This document shows, one piece after another, positions 1 through 9,509 of a DNA stretch of 64,000 bases (within the stretch, counting starts at the first letter, position 1; every line of letters starts with the position of its first letter). The notes beneath the pieces were generated by a model that saw only the letters and a list, made by a program, of their open reading frames with translations, made no database searches and was not told the origin of the DNA. The DNA is from Streptomyces sp. HUAS CB01 (GTDB lineage Bacteria; Actinomycetota; Actinomycetes; Streptomycetales; Streptomycetaceae). The DNA lies in assembly GCF_030406905.1 (NCBI RefSeq), contig NZ_CP129137.1, positions 6,603,501-6,667,500 of the forward strand, written 5' to 3'. The position numbers and the translations under genes are program-made.

Positions 1-2196
1 CTGCCGTTCTCCTTCAGCTCCCTGTACGCACCGGTCAGGAGCGGGAACGAGCGCTTCGGCGTCCTCGTGGCGCTGCGCCCCGCCACCGCCGGGCAATCCG
101 TCGCCGAGGAGGACCTGCGGCGCTTCACCGACGCGGGGACCCGGCTCGGCGCCGCCCTCGGTGAACTCCACCACGACGGCACCTCCGTCCGCTGGGAACG
201 CGAGCCCTTCGTCGTCCAGGCCCCCGACGCGACGGCCCGACCCGTGCGCATCGGAGCCTTCGACTGGGACCTCGGCACGGGAGCGCTCTCCGCCGACGAG
301 GAACTCTGCGCCATCCTCGGTGTCGACCCCGCCTGTTTCCCGGGCACCATCGAGGCGCTCACCGCCCATGTCACACCCGAGGACGCCTACCAGCTGTGGG
401 CCGTGGCCCGGGAGGCCGCCCAGACCGGCCGTCCCGTCGTACGCCGGATCCGGATCGTCCGCGACGGCCATCCGCCGTCCCTGGTGGAACTCACCGGCCG
501 CCCCGTTCACTCGTCCCCCGGCATCGGCACGCGCCGCGTCACCGGCTCCCTCATCGACCTCGGGACCGGAGTGGTCTCCGGAGAGGCCGGCGACCGGCTC
601 CCCGACGGGCTGTTCTCCCTCGACCGCTCCTGCCGCATCACCTACGCCAACCACAGCGCCGAGGATCTCATCGGGATGCCCCGCGACCAGCTCGTCGGCC
701 GGGTGCTCTGGGAGGCCGTGTCCTGGCTCGACCGCCCGGGCTACTGGGACCACTACCGGGCGGCGCTGCTCTCGCACACCCCCGTCCAGTTCCGCGCCAA
801 CCGCGAGGAGGACGACTGGGTCACCGTCTCCCTCTTCCCCGGCCGGGAAGGAGTGACCGGAACCGTCGCCGCCGCCGAGCCCCCCGACTACGCACCGGGT
901 TCCGTCAGCTTCCCCGGCGCCGGACTGGGCACCTTCGCCTCACCCGCCGACCGGGCCAGCGCCCTGTACCGGCCGGTCGCCCTCGCCATCGCCCTGACCG
1001 AGGCCGTCACCGCCCGCCAGGTCTCGGCGGTCGTCACGGAGGAACTGCTGCCCGCGTTCGGCGGCCGCCAGCTGGCCATCTACGTCCTCCACGAGCGCCA
1101 CCTCTACCTGGCCTGGGAGACCGGCTTCCCGGCCGGGTTCCTCGCCCCCTTCGACGGGGTCGGGCTGGACGCCCGCATCCCCGGCGTGGAAACCCTCACC
1201 ACCGGCCGCCCGATCTTCTTCGAGTCCATGGACAAACTCGCCGCCGCCTATCCCGGGCTCGCGATCGACGCCTCCGTCGGCGCCCGCGCCTTCCTGCCGC
1301 TGATCGCCTCCGGCCGCCCCGTCGGCTCCTGCATCCTCGGCTTCGACCACCCGCGCGGCTTCGCCCCCGAGGAGCGCACCGTCCTCACCGCCCTCGCCGG
1401 GCTCATCGCCCAGGCCCTCGAACGCGCCCAGCGCTACGACAGCGAGTCCGCACTCGCCCGCGGCCTCCAGGACGCCCTGCTGCCGCACCGGCTGCCCGTC
1501 ATCAAGGACGTGGAGACCGTCGGCCGCTATCTCCCCGGCACCCAGGGGATGGACGTCGGCGGCGACTGGTACGACGTCATCGAGACGGACCGCGGCCTCG
1601 CCCTCGTCATCGGCGACGTCCAGGGGCACGGGGTCTCCGCCGCCGCCATCATGGGCCAGCTGCGCAGCGCGGTACGGGCGTTCGCCCTCGCCGACCGGGA
1701 GCCCGACGAGGTGATGAGCGGCACCAACCGGCTCCTCATCGACCTCGACCCGGCACAGTTCGCCACCTGCTGCTACGTGCTCCTCGACCCGGCGACCGGC
1801 ACCGCCCAGGCCGTACGCGCCGGGCACCCCCAGCCGCTGCTGCGCAGGCCCGACGGCACGACCGAGGTGCTCGACCTGCCCGGCGGGCTGATCCTCGGCG
1901 TCGACGCGGAGGAGCACTACCCGGTCTGCGAACTCACCCTGGAACCAGGGGCGGTACTGGCCCTCTTCACCGACGGGCTGATCGAGGAGGCGGGCACCGA
2001 CATCGACGCCGGCGTCGAGCGTCTGCGGGCCACCCTCAGCCGGGTCAGCCACATCTCGATCGCCGACACCGCGGACCGGCTGATCCGCGAGGCGCGCCAG
2101 GCCACGGACCGGCCCGACGACATCGCGCTGCTGCTCACCGCCCGCTGGTCGAGGCGCCAGACGGACCGCACCCTGGCCGGTCCCGGCCGGCGGTGA
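1..2196 (+). CDS. PAS/GAF sensor SpoIIE-type PP2C phosphatase, 5'-truncated by window edge
   Basis: The frame is open from base 1, so the true start lies upstream; a GTG at 67 falls inside a GAF domain and is not the start. Visible order (counted from base 1): end of a GAF domain (to about residue 45), a PAS domain (about 77-180), a second PAS (about 203-270, with YANHSAEDLIGM), a full GAF (about 320-480) and a C-terminal SpoIIE/PP2C phosphatase (about 484-715). The phosphatase shows GGDWYDV, VIGDVQGHG, FTDGLIE and RPDDIALL, which carry the metal-binding Asp residues. Such proteins dephosphorylate anti-anti-sigma factors in the partner-switching networks of Streptomyces. No RsbW-type kinase domain is visible in the part present. 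The family call is firm; the signal sensed is unknown. Confidence 0.92.
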   Translation: MPFSFSSLYAPVRSGNERFGVLVALRPATAGQSVAEEDLRRFTDAGTRLGAALGELHHDGTSVRWEREPFVVQAPDATARPVRIGAFDWDLGTGALSADEELCAILGVDPACFPGTIEALTAHVTPEDAYQLWAVAREAAQTGRPVVRRIRIVRDGHPPSLVELTGRPVHSSPGIGTRRVTGSLIDLGTGVVSGEAGDRLPDGLFSLDRSCRITYANHSAEDLIGMPRDQLVGRVLWEAVSWLDRPGYWDHYRAALLSHTPVQFRANREEDDWVTVSLFPGREGVTGTVAAAEPPDYAPGSVSFPGAGLGTFASPADRASALYRPVALAIALTEAVTARQVSAVVTEELLPAFGGRQLAIYVLHERHLYLAWETGFPAGFLAPFDGVGLDARIPGVETLTTGRPIFFESMDKLAAAYPGLAIDASVGARAFLPLIASGRPVGSCILGFDHPRGFAPEERTVLTALAGLIAQALERAQRYDSESALARGLQDALLPHRLPVIKDVETVGRYLPGTQGMDVGGDWYDVIETDRGLALVIGDVQGHGVSAAAIMGQLRSAVRAFALADREPDEVMSGTNRLLIDLDPAQFATCCYVLLDPATGTAQAVRAGHPQPLLRRPDGTTEVLDLPGGLILGVDAEEHYPVCELTLEPGAVLALFTDGLIEEAGTDIDAGVERLRATLSRVSHISIADTADRLIREARQATDRPDDIALLLTARWSRRQTDRTLAGPGRR

Positions 2197-2616
2197 CCGG
2201 CGCGGGCCCGTGCCCGCTGCCGTCCGCCACCCGGCCCGGGGCCGTCAGGGCCCGCCTCCGACACGTCCGGAGGGAGGCCGGCCGCCTCGGCCCGGCTCGC
2301 GGCACCCGCACGGTCCCGCCGCCCGCCCCCGCGGGTGCGCGCGAACCCCGCTCGTCGCCGTGCGCGGGCGGGCCACTCGTACGCCGGCCGCCCGCTCCCG
2401 CTGCTGCGTCCGATCCCGTTCGTCCCCGTGCGACGGCACGACGCCCGTGCGCCGACCGCCCGACCGCCCGGGGCCGCCACCCGCGTGGGGACACGGGCCG
2501 TCGCCCAAGCGCCCCGGGCGTACGGAGCCGTGGCGTGCGGGCGGCCGGAGGACGGGGCACGCTGGTCCTGGGGCTGCCGACCGCCCGGCCACGGCCGCGG
2601 AGGAAGGGAAGCTGCG
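2197..2616. other. 420-bp intergenic region without a supported gene
   Basis: Very GC-rich spacer between the phosphatase stop and the ABM-like gene. Open frames here on both strands are continuations or shadows with no start-site support. A small perfect stem (CCTCCG at 2255-2260, CGGAGG at 2268-2273) is present but too weak to call a terminator. I see no clear promoter consensus. Confidence 0.5.
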
Positions 2617-2916
2617 ATGTTCGCGAGACTGAGCAGGTACGAGGGGTCGCCCGTGCCCCCCGAGGGCGACCTGTCCGCGCACGCGGAGACGGTCGTCCAG
2701 CAGGTCCGGGGACTTCCCGGCTTCCTCGGCGTGTACTGGTTCGTCGACCGGGCAACGGGCAGGGCCGTGTCGCTGACCCTGTGGGAGGACGAGGAGACCA
2801 TGCTGGCCAGCGAGGAGAGGGCTGACCGGATCCGGGTGGACACGGCCCGCAGGGAGGGCCAGCGGATCGTCTCCGTCGACCGCTACGAAGTCGGCTTCAG
2901 CCACCTCAAACCCTGA
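2617..2916 (+). CDS. small ABM-like (antibiotic biosynthesis monooxygenase fold) protein
   Basis: 99 residues. The ATG at 2617 is preceded by AGGAAGGGA (2601-2609), which decides the start against longer upstream readings. The sequence begins MFARLSRYEGSP and contains LPGFLGVYWFVDRATGRAVS, then LTLWEDEETMLASEE. This is the usual layout of the dimeric alpha/beta-barrel ABM family (strand, helix, strand with a W-E pair). Many such stand-alone proteins in actinomycetes have no known substrate. The next gene is divided from it by a promoter region, so it is probably monocistronic. Confident as a gene, moderate as to fold. Confidence 0.75.
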   Translation: MFARLSRYEGSPVPPEGDLSAHAETVVQQVRGLPGFLGVYWFVDRATGRAVSLTLWEDEETMLASEERADRIRVDTARREGQRIVSVDRYEVGFSHLKP

Positions 2917-2970
2917 CGGCACCCCACGGAACGCGCCCTGCCCGTGCCACGTTCGGCCACCCCCGTCCCC

Positions 2971-3056
2971 GGCTTTGTCCTGGGTGTGGAGAAAGTTGCG
3001 GTGGATTGGTGCTCAACTTCTTCCCCCTCGGGGAAAGCGCTGCTACGTTCCCCTCG
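2971..3056 (+). promoter_or_regulatory. putative ROK operator/promoter, shared with the region before 10805
   Basis: GGCTTTGTCCTG (2971-2982) is followed by an inverted pair AAGTTG (2993-2998) and CAACTT (3014-3019) and by a possible -10 TACGTT in GCTACGTTCCC near 3051. The same 12-mer, an AAGTT/AACTT inverted pair and GCTAC..TCCC recur at 10581-10665. The ROK gene directly downstream is the obvious candidate binder; that assignment is inference. Confidence 0.5.
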
Positions 3057-3118
3057 AAAGCCCGACGGAACGGCTGACCGGGATTCCCCGCGCCGACGGC
3101 CAGGGAGGGGAGGGGCGC

Positions 3119-4309
3119 GTGAGACGCATGACGGCTCGACCCGCCAACGCGCACCAGGCGCGACTGCTCAGGCTGTTGCGCGACGGCGGTCCCAACTCCC
3201 GTGCCCAGCTGGGCGATCAGGTCGACCTGTCCCGCTCCAAGCTCGCCGTCGAGATCGACCGCCTGCTGGAGACCGGACTGGTCGTCGCCGACGGCCTCGC
3301 CGCCTCACGCGGCGGCCGCCGCTCCCACAACATCCGGCTCGCCCCGAACCTTCGCTTCCTCGGCGTCGACATCGGCGCCACCTCCGTCGACGTCGCCGTC
3401 ACCAACGCCGAACTGGAGGTCCTCGGACACCTCAACCAGCCGATGGACGTCCGCGAGGGCCCGGTCGCCGTCTTCGAGCAGGTCCTCGCCATGGCCGCCA
3501 AACTGAAGGCCTCCGGCCTCGCCGAAGGCTTCGACGGCGCCGGCATCGGCGTACCCGGACCGGTCCGCTACCCCGAGGGCGTCCCCGTCGCACCGCCGAT
3601 CATGCCCGGCTGGGACGGCTTCCCGGTCCGCGAGGCCCTCAGCCAGGAACTCGGCTGCCCGGTCATGGTCGACAACGACGTGAACCTCATGGCCATGGGG
3701 GAGCAGCACGCCGGCGTCGCCCGCTCCGTCGGCGACTTCCTCTGCGTCAAGATCGGCACCGGCATCGGCTGCGGCATCGTCGTCGGCGGCGAGGTCTACC
3801 GCGGTACCACCGGCAGCGCCGGCGACATCGGCCACATCCAGGTCGAGGCCGACGGACGCGCCTGCGCCTGCGGCAACAAGGGCTGCCTGGAAGCCCACTT
3901 CAGCGGCGCGGCCCTCGCCCGCGACGCGGAGGAGGCGGCCCGCACCGGCCAGTCGCCCGAACTCGCCGCACGGCTGGAGGCCGCGGGCAGGCTCACCGCC
4001 GTCGACGTGGCCACCGCGGCCGCCGCCGGCGACTCCACCGCGCTCGACCTGATCCGCGAGGGCGGCAACCGCGTCGGCCAGGTCATCGCCGGACTCGTCA
4101 GCTTCTTCAACCCCGGACTGGTGGTGATCGGCGGCGGAGTCACCGGTCTCGGCCACACCCTGCTCGCCAGCGTCCGCACCCAGGTCTACCGGCAGTCCCT
4201 GCCGCTTGCCACCGGAAACCTCCCCATCGTGCTGGGCGAACTGGGCCCCGCCGCCGGAGTGATCGGCGCGGCCCGGCTCATCAGCGACCACCTGTTCTCC
4301 CCGGCCTGA
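3119..4309 (+). CDS. ROK-family transcriptional regulator
   Basis: About 396 residues. GTG at 3119 sits 8 nt after GGGAGGGG (3103-3110); an ATG at 3128 is the alternative. The N-terminal winged helix-turn-helix (about residues 10-65, NSRAQLGDQVDLSRSKLAVE) is joined to a ROK sugar-kinase-like domain. That domain shows the phosphate-binding motif VDIGATSVDVA, then VDNDVNLMAMGE, GTGIGCGIV, and the zinc motif CACGNKGCLEAH (CxCGxxGCxE). The C-terminal GGGVTG is also typical. ROK regulators of Streptomyces repress sugar-uptake operons and respond to a sugar or sugar phosphate. It precedes an ABC sugar importer in the same direction, so it is its likely local regulator and probably autoregulated through the motif at 2971-3056. 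Confidence 0.93.
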   Translation: MRRMTARPANAHQARLLRLLRDGGPNSRAQLGDQVDLSRSKLAVEIDRLLETGLVVADGLAASRGGRRSHNIRLAPNLRFLGVDIGATSVDVAVTNAELEVLGHLNQPMDVREGPVAVFEQVLAMAAKLKASGLAEGFDGAGIGVPGPVRYPEGVPVAPPIMPGWDGFPVREALSQELGCPVMVDNDVNLMAMGEQHAGVARSVGDFLCVKIGTGIGCGIVVGGEVYRGTTGSAGDIGHIQVEADGRACACGNKGCLEAHFSGAALARDAEEAARTGQSPELAARLEAAGRLTAVDVATAAAAGDSTALDLIREGGNRVGQVIAGLVSFFNPGLVVIGGGVTGLGHTLLASVRTQVYRQSLPLATGNLPIVLGELGPAAGVIGAARLISDHLFSPA

Positions 4310-4403
4310 TCCGCCCGGACCGGTCGGTCCGCAACGCACCACAGCACACGCACCTGGTTCCACCCTGCCCGCTCACCGGCCGCACCCGCCGAGGGGATCC
4401 GCC

Positions 4404-5957
4404 ATGGCACCAGAACCACCCGCACCGCCTTCACCGCAGGACGCGTCCGCACCACCGCTGCTCACGATGCGCGGCATCACCAAATCGTTCCCCGGCGTCC
4501 GCGCCCTCGACGGCGTCGACCTCGACGTCCAGGCCGGCGAGGTCCACTGTCTCCTCGGCCAGAACGGCGCCGGCAAGTCCACCCTCATCAAGGTCCTCGC
4601 CGGAGCCCACCAGCCCGACGACGGACAGATCACCTGGCGCGGCGAACCCGTCGCGCTCAGGTCGCCCATCGCCGCCATGCGCCTCGGCATCGCCACCATC
4701 TACCAGGAACTCGACCTGGTGGAGGGCCTGTCGGTCGCCGAGAACGTCTTCCTCGGCCATGAACCCACCGCCGCCGGGTTCGTCGTCCGCGGCCGCGAGG
4801 CCCGCCGCGCCGCCACCGCGCTGCTGCGTCGCCTCGGCCACCCCGAGATCGACCCCGGCCGCCCCGTCGGCAGCCTCTCCGCCGCCCAGCAGCAGATCGT
4901 CTCCATGGCCCGCGCCCTCTCCCACGACGTACGCCTCATCGTCATGGACGAACCCTCGGCGGCCCTCGACCCCGACGAGACCGACAACCTCTTCCGCATC
5001 GTCGCCGACCTCACCGCCGACGGCGTCGCCGTCGTCTACATCTCCCACCGCCTGGAGGAGATCCGCCGCATCGGCGACCGGGTCACCGTCCTCAAGGACG
5101 GCCGTGCCGTCGCCGGGGGACTGCCCGCCAAGGACACCCCCACGCGCGACATCGTTGCCATGATGACCGGCCGCAGCGTCGAGTACGTCTTCCCCGACCG
5201 CCCCGCGGCCCCGCCCCGGGCGGAACCCGTGCTCCGCGTCGAAGGCCTCAGCCGCGAGGGCGAGTTCGCCCCCGTCGACCTCGAACTGCGCCCGGGGGAG
5301 ATCCTCGGCCTCGCCGGACTCGTCGGCTCCGGACGCTCCGAGATCCTGGAGACCGTCTACGGCGCCCGCAAGCCCACCACCGGCCGCGTCACCGTCGACG
5401 GCCGCCCCCTCAAGCCCGGCAGCGTACGCTCCGCCGTCCGCGCCGGACTCGGCCTCGCCCCCGAGGAACGCAAGGCCCAGGGCCTGCTGATGCTCGAATC
5501 CGTCACCCGCAACGTGTCGGTGTCCTCCCTCTCCCGCTTCTCCCGGGGCGGCTGGCTGGACCGCGGCGCCGAACGCCGCGACGCCCGCCGGGCCACCCGC
5601 GAGCTGTCGCTGCGGCCGGACAACCCCGACGCCCGCATCCGCACCCTGTCCGGCGGCAACCAGCAAAAGGCCGTCCTCGCCCGCTGGCTGCTGCGCGGCT
5701 GCCGTGTGCTGCTGCTCGACGAGCCCACCCGCGGCGTCGACGTCGGCGCCCGCGCCGAGCTCTACGCCGTCATCCGCCGGCTCGCCGACGAAGGACTCGC
5801 CGTCCTCCTCGTCTCCAGCGAGGTCCCCGAAGTGCTGGGCCTCGCCGACCGGGTGCTGGTGCTCCGGGAAGGCCGCGTCGTGCACACGGCGCCCGCCGGG
5901 GAGCTGGACGAGCACCGTGTACTCGACCTTGTCATGGAAGGGAGCCCGAGCTCATGA
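4404..5957 (+). CDS. sugar ABC transporter ATP-binding protein (RbsA/MglA type)
   Basis: 517 residues with two ABC cassettes in tandem, as usual for CUT2-class monosaccharide importers. The first cassette (about 18-245) has Walker A GQNGAGKST, signature LSAAQQQIV and Walker B LIVMDEPS. The second (about 270-510) has degenerate Walker A LAGLVGSGRSE, signature LSGGNQQKA and Walker B VLLLDEPTRGVDVG, the CUT2 hallmark. ATG at 4404 follows GAGGGG (4391-4396). The stop overlaps the permease start (ATGA at 5954), indicating translational coupling. The substrate cannot be read from the sequence; the oxidoreductase and isomerase downstream suggest an unusual or oxidised sugar or a cyclitol. Confidence 0.95.
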   Translation: MAPEPPAPPSPQDASAPPLLTMRGITKSFPGVRALDGVDLDVQAGEVHCLLGQNGAGKSTLIKVLAGAHQPDDGQITWRGEPVALRSPIAAMRLGIATIYQELDLVEGLSVAENVFLGHEPTAAGFVVRGREARRAATALLRRLGHPEIDPGRPVGSLSAAQQQIVSMARALSHDVRLIVMDEPSAALDPDETDNLFRIVADLTADGVAVVYISHRLEEIRRIGDRVTVLKDGRAVAGGLPAKDTPTRDIVAMMTGRSVEYVFPDRPAAPPRAEPVLRVEGLSREGEFAPVDLELRPGEILGLAGLVGSGRSEILETVYGARKPTTGRVTVDGRPLKPGSVRSAVRAGLGLAPEERKAQGLLMLESVTRNVSVSSLSRFSRGGWLDRGAERRDARRATRELSLRPDNPDARIRTLSGGNQQKAVLARWLLRGCRVLLLDEPTRGVDVGARAELYAVIRRLADEGLAVLLVSSEVPEVLGLADRVLVLREGRVVHTAPAGELDEHRVLDLVMEGSPSS

Positions 5958-6985
5958 CGCAGCCCGCCTCCGAGGCCCCGCAGGCCCCGCCGCCGCCCGC
6001 GGTGTCGCCCCCGGCCGCCAAGGCCGTCCGGCCCGCCCTGGGACTGCGCGCCGACGTCCGCAACCTCTCGCTCCTCGGGGTCCTCGCCGTGCTCGTCGCG
6101 GTCGGCGGCATCACCGAGCCCGACACCTTCCTCGACACCTCCAACCTCCAACTGGTCCTCACCCAGGCGTCCGTCATCGGCGTCGTCACCGTCGGCATGA
6201 CCTTCGTCATCACCAGCGGCGGCATCGACCTCTCCGTCGGCGCGATCGTCGCCCTCGCCTCCGTGTGGGCGACCACCCTCGCCACCCAGGAGTACGGCTT
6301 CGCCGGAATCCTGTTCACCGCGATCGTCGTCGGCGTCGGCTGCGGACTGGTCAACGGCCTGCTCATCGCCTACGGCGGGATGGTGCCGTTCATCGCGACC
6401 CTCGCCATGCTCGCCTCGGCCCGCGGCCTCGCCCTGCAGATCACCGACGGCAAGACGCAGATCGTCACCGTCCAGCCCGTGCTCGACCTGGGCGTCCCCG
6501 ACTCCTACCTCCTCGGCATCCCGCCGCTGGTGCTGGTCTTCGCCGCCGTCACCGCACTCGGCTGGCTGCTGCTGAACCGGACGACCTTCGGACGCCGCAC
6601 CGTCGCCGTCGGCGGCAACGCCGAAGCGGCCCGGCTCGCCGGCATCGACGTACGCCGCCAGCGGCTCTACCTCTACCTGCTGTCCGGACTGTGCTGCGGC
6701 ATCGCCGCCTTCCTGCTGATCGTCCTGTCCGGCTCGGGCCAGAACACCAACGGCAACCTCTACGAACTCGACGCCATCGCCGCCGCGATCATCGGCGGCA
6801 CCCTCCTCAGCGGCGGCCGCGGCACCATCGTCGGCTCCGTCCTCGGCGTCCTCGTCTTCACCACCATCACCAACATCTTCGCCCTCAACAACCTGGAGAG
6901 CGCCGTCCAGCAGATCGCCAAGGGAGCGATCATCGTGGCCGCCGTCCTGGTCCAGCGCAGCACCCTGCGCAACGGCGAGACGTGA
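5954..6985 (+). CDS. sugar ABC transporter permease (RbsC type)
   Basis: 343 residues. A Pro/Ala-rich cytoplasmic N-terminus is followed by about eight to ten hydrophobic segments. The family hallmarks GGIDLSVGAIVAL, GGNAEAARLAGI and AIAAAIIGGTLLSGGRG (the loop contacting the ATPase) are all present. It overlaps the ATPase stop by 4 nt. It forms the membrane channel with the ATPase at 4404 and the binding protein at 7081. Length and motifs are standard for CUT2 permeases. Confidence 0.95.
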   Translation: MTQPASEAPQAPPPPAVSPPAAKAVRPALGLRADVRNLSLLGVLAVLVAVGGITEPDTFLDTSNLQLVLTQASVIGVVTVGMTFVITSGGIDLSVGAIVALASVWATTLATQEYGFAGILFTAIVVGVGCGLVNGLLIAYGGMVPFIATLAMLASARGLALQITDGKTQIVTVQPVLDLGVPDSYLLGIPPLVLVFAAVTALGWLLLNRTTFGRRTVAVGGNAEAARLAGIDVRRQRLYLYLLSGLCCGIAAFLLIVLSGSGQNTNGNLYELDAIAAAIIGGTLLSGGRGTIVGSVLGVLVFTTITNIFALNNLESAVQQIAKGAIIVAAVLVQRSTLRNGET

Positions 6986-7080
6986 CCCAGCTCCGCTGAC
7001 ACCTCGTCACCCCCGTCCCACCTCCACCCCCGCACGTCCCGGCCCACCCGCACGCCCGAACCCAGAGGGGTTGACCCGCC

Positions 7081-8127
7081 ATGCCAGAAATCCCCGCCAC
7101 CAGCCGCAGAGGACTGCTCTTCGGCACCGCCGCCGTCTCCGCCGGCGCCCTCCTCACCGCCTGCACGAGCAACGAGCCGAAGAGCGCCGGCACGGCCACC
7201 GGCAACGCCCCGGCCGCCGACGACAAGCCCGGCAAGCCCGTCACCATCGGCTTCGCCGGCCCGCAGGCCGACCACGGCTGGCTCGCCGCCATCAACGCCA
7301 ACGCCAAGCAGCGCGCCGGGAAGTACGCGGACGTCACTCTGGAGATCACCGAGGGCTCCAACGACACCGCCGCCCAGATCGGCCAGATCCAGACCCTCAT
7401 CAACAAGAAGGTCGACGTCCTGGTGATCCTGCCGGCCGACGGCAAGGCCCTCACCCAGGTCGGACTCCAGGCCATGAAGGCCGGCATCCCCGTCGTCAAC
7501 CTGGACCGCATCTTCGCCTCCCCGCAGGCATACCGCTGCTGGATCGGCGGCGACAACTACGGCATGGGCCTCAACGCGGGCCGCTTCATCGGCGAACAGC
7601 TCAAGGACAAGCCGAACGCCAAGGTCATCGAACTCGCCGGCATGGACAACCTGGAACTCACCAAGCAGCGCACCCAGGGCTTCGACGACGCCCTCAAGAA
7701 CTACCCCAACATCCGCAAGGTCGCCCGCCAGGCCGCCGAGTTCACCGTCGAGTCCGGCCAGGCCAAGATGGCCCAGCTGCTCCAGGCGCAGAAGCAGTTC
7801 GACGCCCTCTGGAACCACGACGACGACCAGGGCGTCGGCGCCCTCCGCGCCATCCAGCAGGCCGGCCGGGACGACTTCCTCATGGTCGGCGGCGCCGGCG
7901 CCAAGTCCGCGATGGACGCCATCAAGGCCGACAACGGCGTACTGAAGGCCACCGTCCTCTACCCGCCGACGATGGCCGCCTCCGCCATCGACCTCGCCCG
8001 CGCCCTCGGCCAGGGCAAGGGCATCGGCGGCATGGCGGAACTCGAGATCCCCGCCTCCGTCACCCTCTACTCGGCCGTCGTCACCAAGGACAACGTCGAC
8101 CAGTACCTGCCCACGGGCTTCAACTGA
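7081..8127 (+). CDS. sugar ABC transporter substrate-binding lipoprotein, Tat-type signal
   Basis: 348 residues. The N-terminus has a twin-arginine motif (SRRGLLFG), a hydrophobic stretch and a lipobox LLTAC, so it is probably a Tat-exported lipoprotein held at the outer face of the membrane. The mature part is a type-1 periplasmic-binding fold (Peripla_BP_4): VTIGFAGPQADHGW, LINKKVDVLVILPADG, IPVVNLDR, and LWNHDDDQGVGALRAI. It is 95 bp after the permease without a visible terminator. It delivers the sugar to the transporter encoded just upstream. Confidence 0.94.
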   Translation: MPEIPATSRRGLLFGTAAVSAGALLTACTSNEPKSAGTATGNAPAADDKPGKPVTIGFAGPQADHGWLAAINANAKQRAGKYADVTLEITEGSNDTAAQIGQIQTLINKKVDVLVILPADGKALTQVGLQAMKAGIPVVNLDRIFASPQAYRCWIGGDNYGMGLNAGRFIGEQLKDKPNAKVIELAGMDNLELTKQRTQGFDDALKNYPNIRKVARQAAEFTVESGQAKMAQLLQAQKQFDALWNHDDDQGVGALRAIQQAGRDDFLMVGGAGAKSAMDAIKADNGVLKATVLYPPTMAASAIDLARALGQGKGIGGMAELEIPASVTLYSAVVTKDNVDQYLPTGFN

Positions 8128-8171
8128 CGTTCCGCCCGCCCCCACCGAGCAACCGACGAGGAGGAACCCGC

Positions 8172-9395
8172 ATGCCCGGCAAGGAACAGAGGGACAGCGA
8201 CAGCGAGGCCGCACCGCCGACACTCGGCGTCGGCATGGTCGGATACGCGTTCATGGGCGCCGCCCACTCACAGGGCTGGCGCACCGCGGGGCGCGTCTTC
8301 GACCTGCCGCTGCGGCCGGTCCTCGCCGCGATCGGCGGCCGCGACGCGGTCGCCGTCCGGGCCGCCGCCGCCAAGCACGGCTGGGCGGCGGCGGAGACCG
8401 ACTGGCGCGCCCTCGTGACCCGCGACGACGTGCAGCTCGTCGACGTCTGCACCCCGGGTGACAGCCATGCGGAGATCGCCATCGCGGCACTGGAGGCGGG
8501 CAAGCACGTCCTCTGCGAGAAGCCGCTGGCCAACTCGGTCCCCGAGGCCGAGGCGATGGTGGCCGCCGCCGAGGCGGCCGCCGCGCGCGGCCAGGTGGCC
8601 ATGGTCGGCTTCAACTACCGGCGCGTGCCCGCCATCGCGTACGCCCGCCGGCTGATCACCGACAACCGGCTCGGCGCGCTCCGGCACGTGCGGGTCACCT
8701 ATCTGCAGGACTGGCTCGTCGACCCCGACTTTCCACTGACCTGGCGGCTCGAGCGCGAGCACGCGGGCTCCGGCGCGCTCGGCGACCTCGGCGCGCACGC
8801 CGTGGACCTCGCGCAGTACCTGGCGGGCGAGCCGCTGGTCGGGGTGTCCGCACTCACCGAGACCTTCGTACGCGAACGGCCGCTGCTCGCCGGGGCGTCC
8901 ACGGGGCTGTCCGCCACCGGCGCCGACGGCCGCGGCCCGGTCACCGTCGACGACGCCGCCCTGTTCACCGGACGGCTCGCCTCCGGGGCGCTGGCCTCCT
9001 TCGAGGCGACCCGGATGGCCGCCGGCCGCAAGAACGCCCTGCGGCTGGAGATCAACGGCGAACGCGGCTCCCTCGCCTTCGACCTGGAACGCCTCAACGA
9101 ACTGTCCTTCCACGACCACACCGAACCCGCCGCTTCGGCCGGCTTCCGGCGGATCCTCGTCACCGAGCCGGGTCATCCCTACCTGGAGGCGTGGTGGCCG
9201 CCCGGCCACGCCCTCGGCTACGAGCACACCTTCGTGCACCAGGCGCGCGACATCGTGCACGCCGTCGCCGCGGGGAACACCTCACCGGCGCCGTCGTTCG
9301 CCGACGGACTGCAGGTGCAGCGGGTGCTCGCCGCCGTGGAGGAGAGCGCCGAGAAGAACGCCGTCTACACCCCCGTCCCGGGGTCCGTCGTCTGA
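8172..9395 (+). CDS. Gfo/Idh/MocA family oxidoreductase
   Basis: 407 residues. ATG at 8172 follows GAGGAGG (8158-8164). The N-terminal Rossmann fold begins LGVGMVGYAFMG; the family motif CEKPLANS (EKP) is at about residue 115-122. The C-terminal alpha/beta domain has GALGDLGAHAVDLAQY, with the usual G-D-x-G-x-H-x-x-D arrangement. These enzymes oxidise or reduce sugars and inositols with NAD(P). Its place after a CUT2 importer and before a TIM-barrel isomerase fits an inositol- or keto-sugar-type catabolic route; the exact substrate is not visible. Confidence 0.92.
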   Translation: MPGKEQRDSDSEAAPPTLGVGMVGYAFMGAAHSQGWRTAGRVFDLPLRPVLAAIGGRDAVAVRAAAAKHGWAAAETDWRALVTRDDVQLVDVCTPGDSHAEIAIAALEAGKHVLCEKPLANSVPEAEAMVAAAEAAAARGQVAMVGFNYRRVPAIAYARRLITDNRLGALRHVRVTYLQDWLVDPDFPLTWRLEREHAGSGALGDLGAHAVDLAQYLAGEPLVGVSALTETFVRERPLLAGASTGLSATGADGRGPVTVDDAALFTGRLASGALASFEATRMAAGRKNALRLEINGERGSLAFDLERLNELSFHDHTEPAASAGFRRILVTEPGHPYLEAWWPPGHALGYEHTFVHQARDIVHAVAAGNTSPAPSFADGLQVQRVLAAVEESAEKNAVYTPVPGSVV

Positions 9396-9416
9396 CGCCG
9401 GTCCCCACCCAGTCCG

Positions 9417-9457
9417 CACACCGGCGGGGAGCCCGGGGGGTGCTCCCCGCCGGTGTG
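9417..9457. terminator. perfect 16-bp hairpin between oxidoreductase and isomerase genes
   Basis: CACACCGGCGGGGAGC (9417-9432) and GCTCCCCGCCGGTGTG (9442-9457) are exact reverse complements with a 9-nt loop. There is no T-run, as is common for Streptomyces terminators. It lies inside what otherwise looks like one operon, so it may act as a partial terminator or mRNA stabiliser. Confidence 0.7.
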
Positions 9458-9509
9458 CCCCGTCCGCGGACCGCCGGTCCGCGGGTCGCCGTCCGAGGAG
9501 GTCCTCGCC

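Noticed and set aside
396..2825. 809-codon Arg/Pro-rich plus-strand frame over the phosphatase gene
   Set aside because: Shifted-frame reading of the SpoIIE phosphatase; composition typical of a frame shadow in high-GC DNA.
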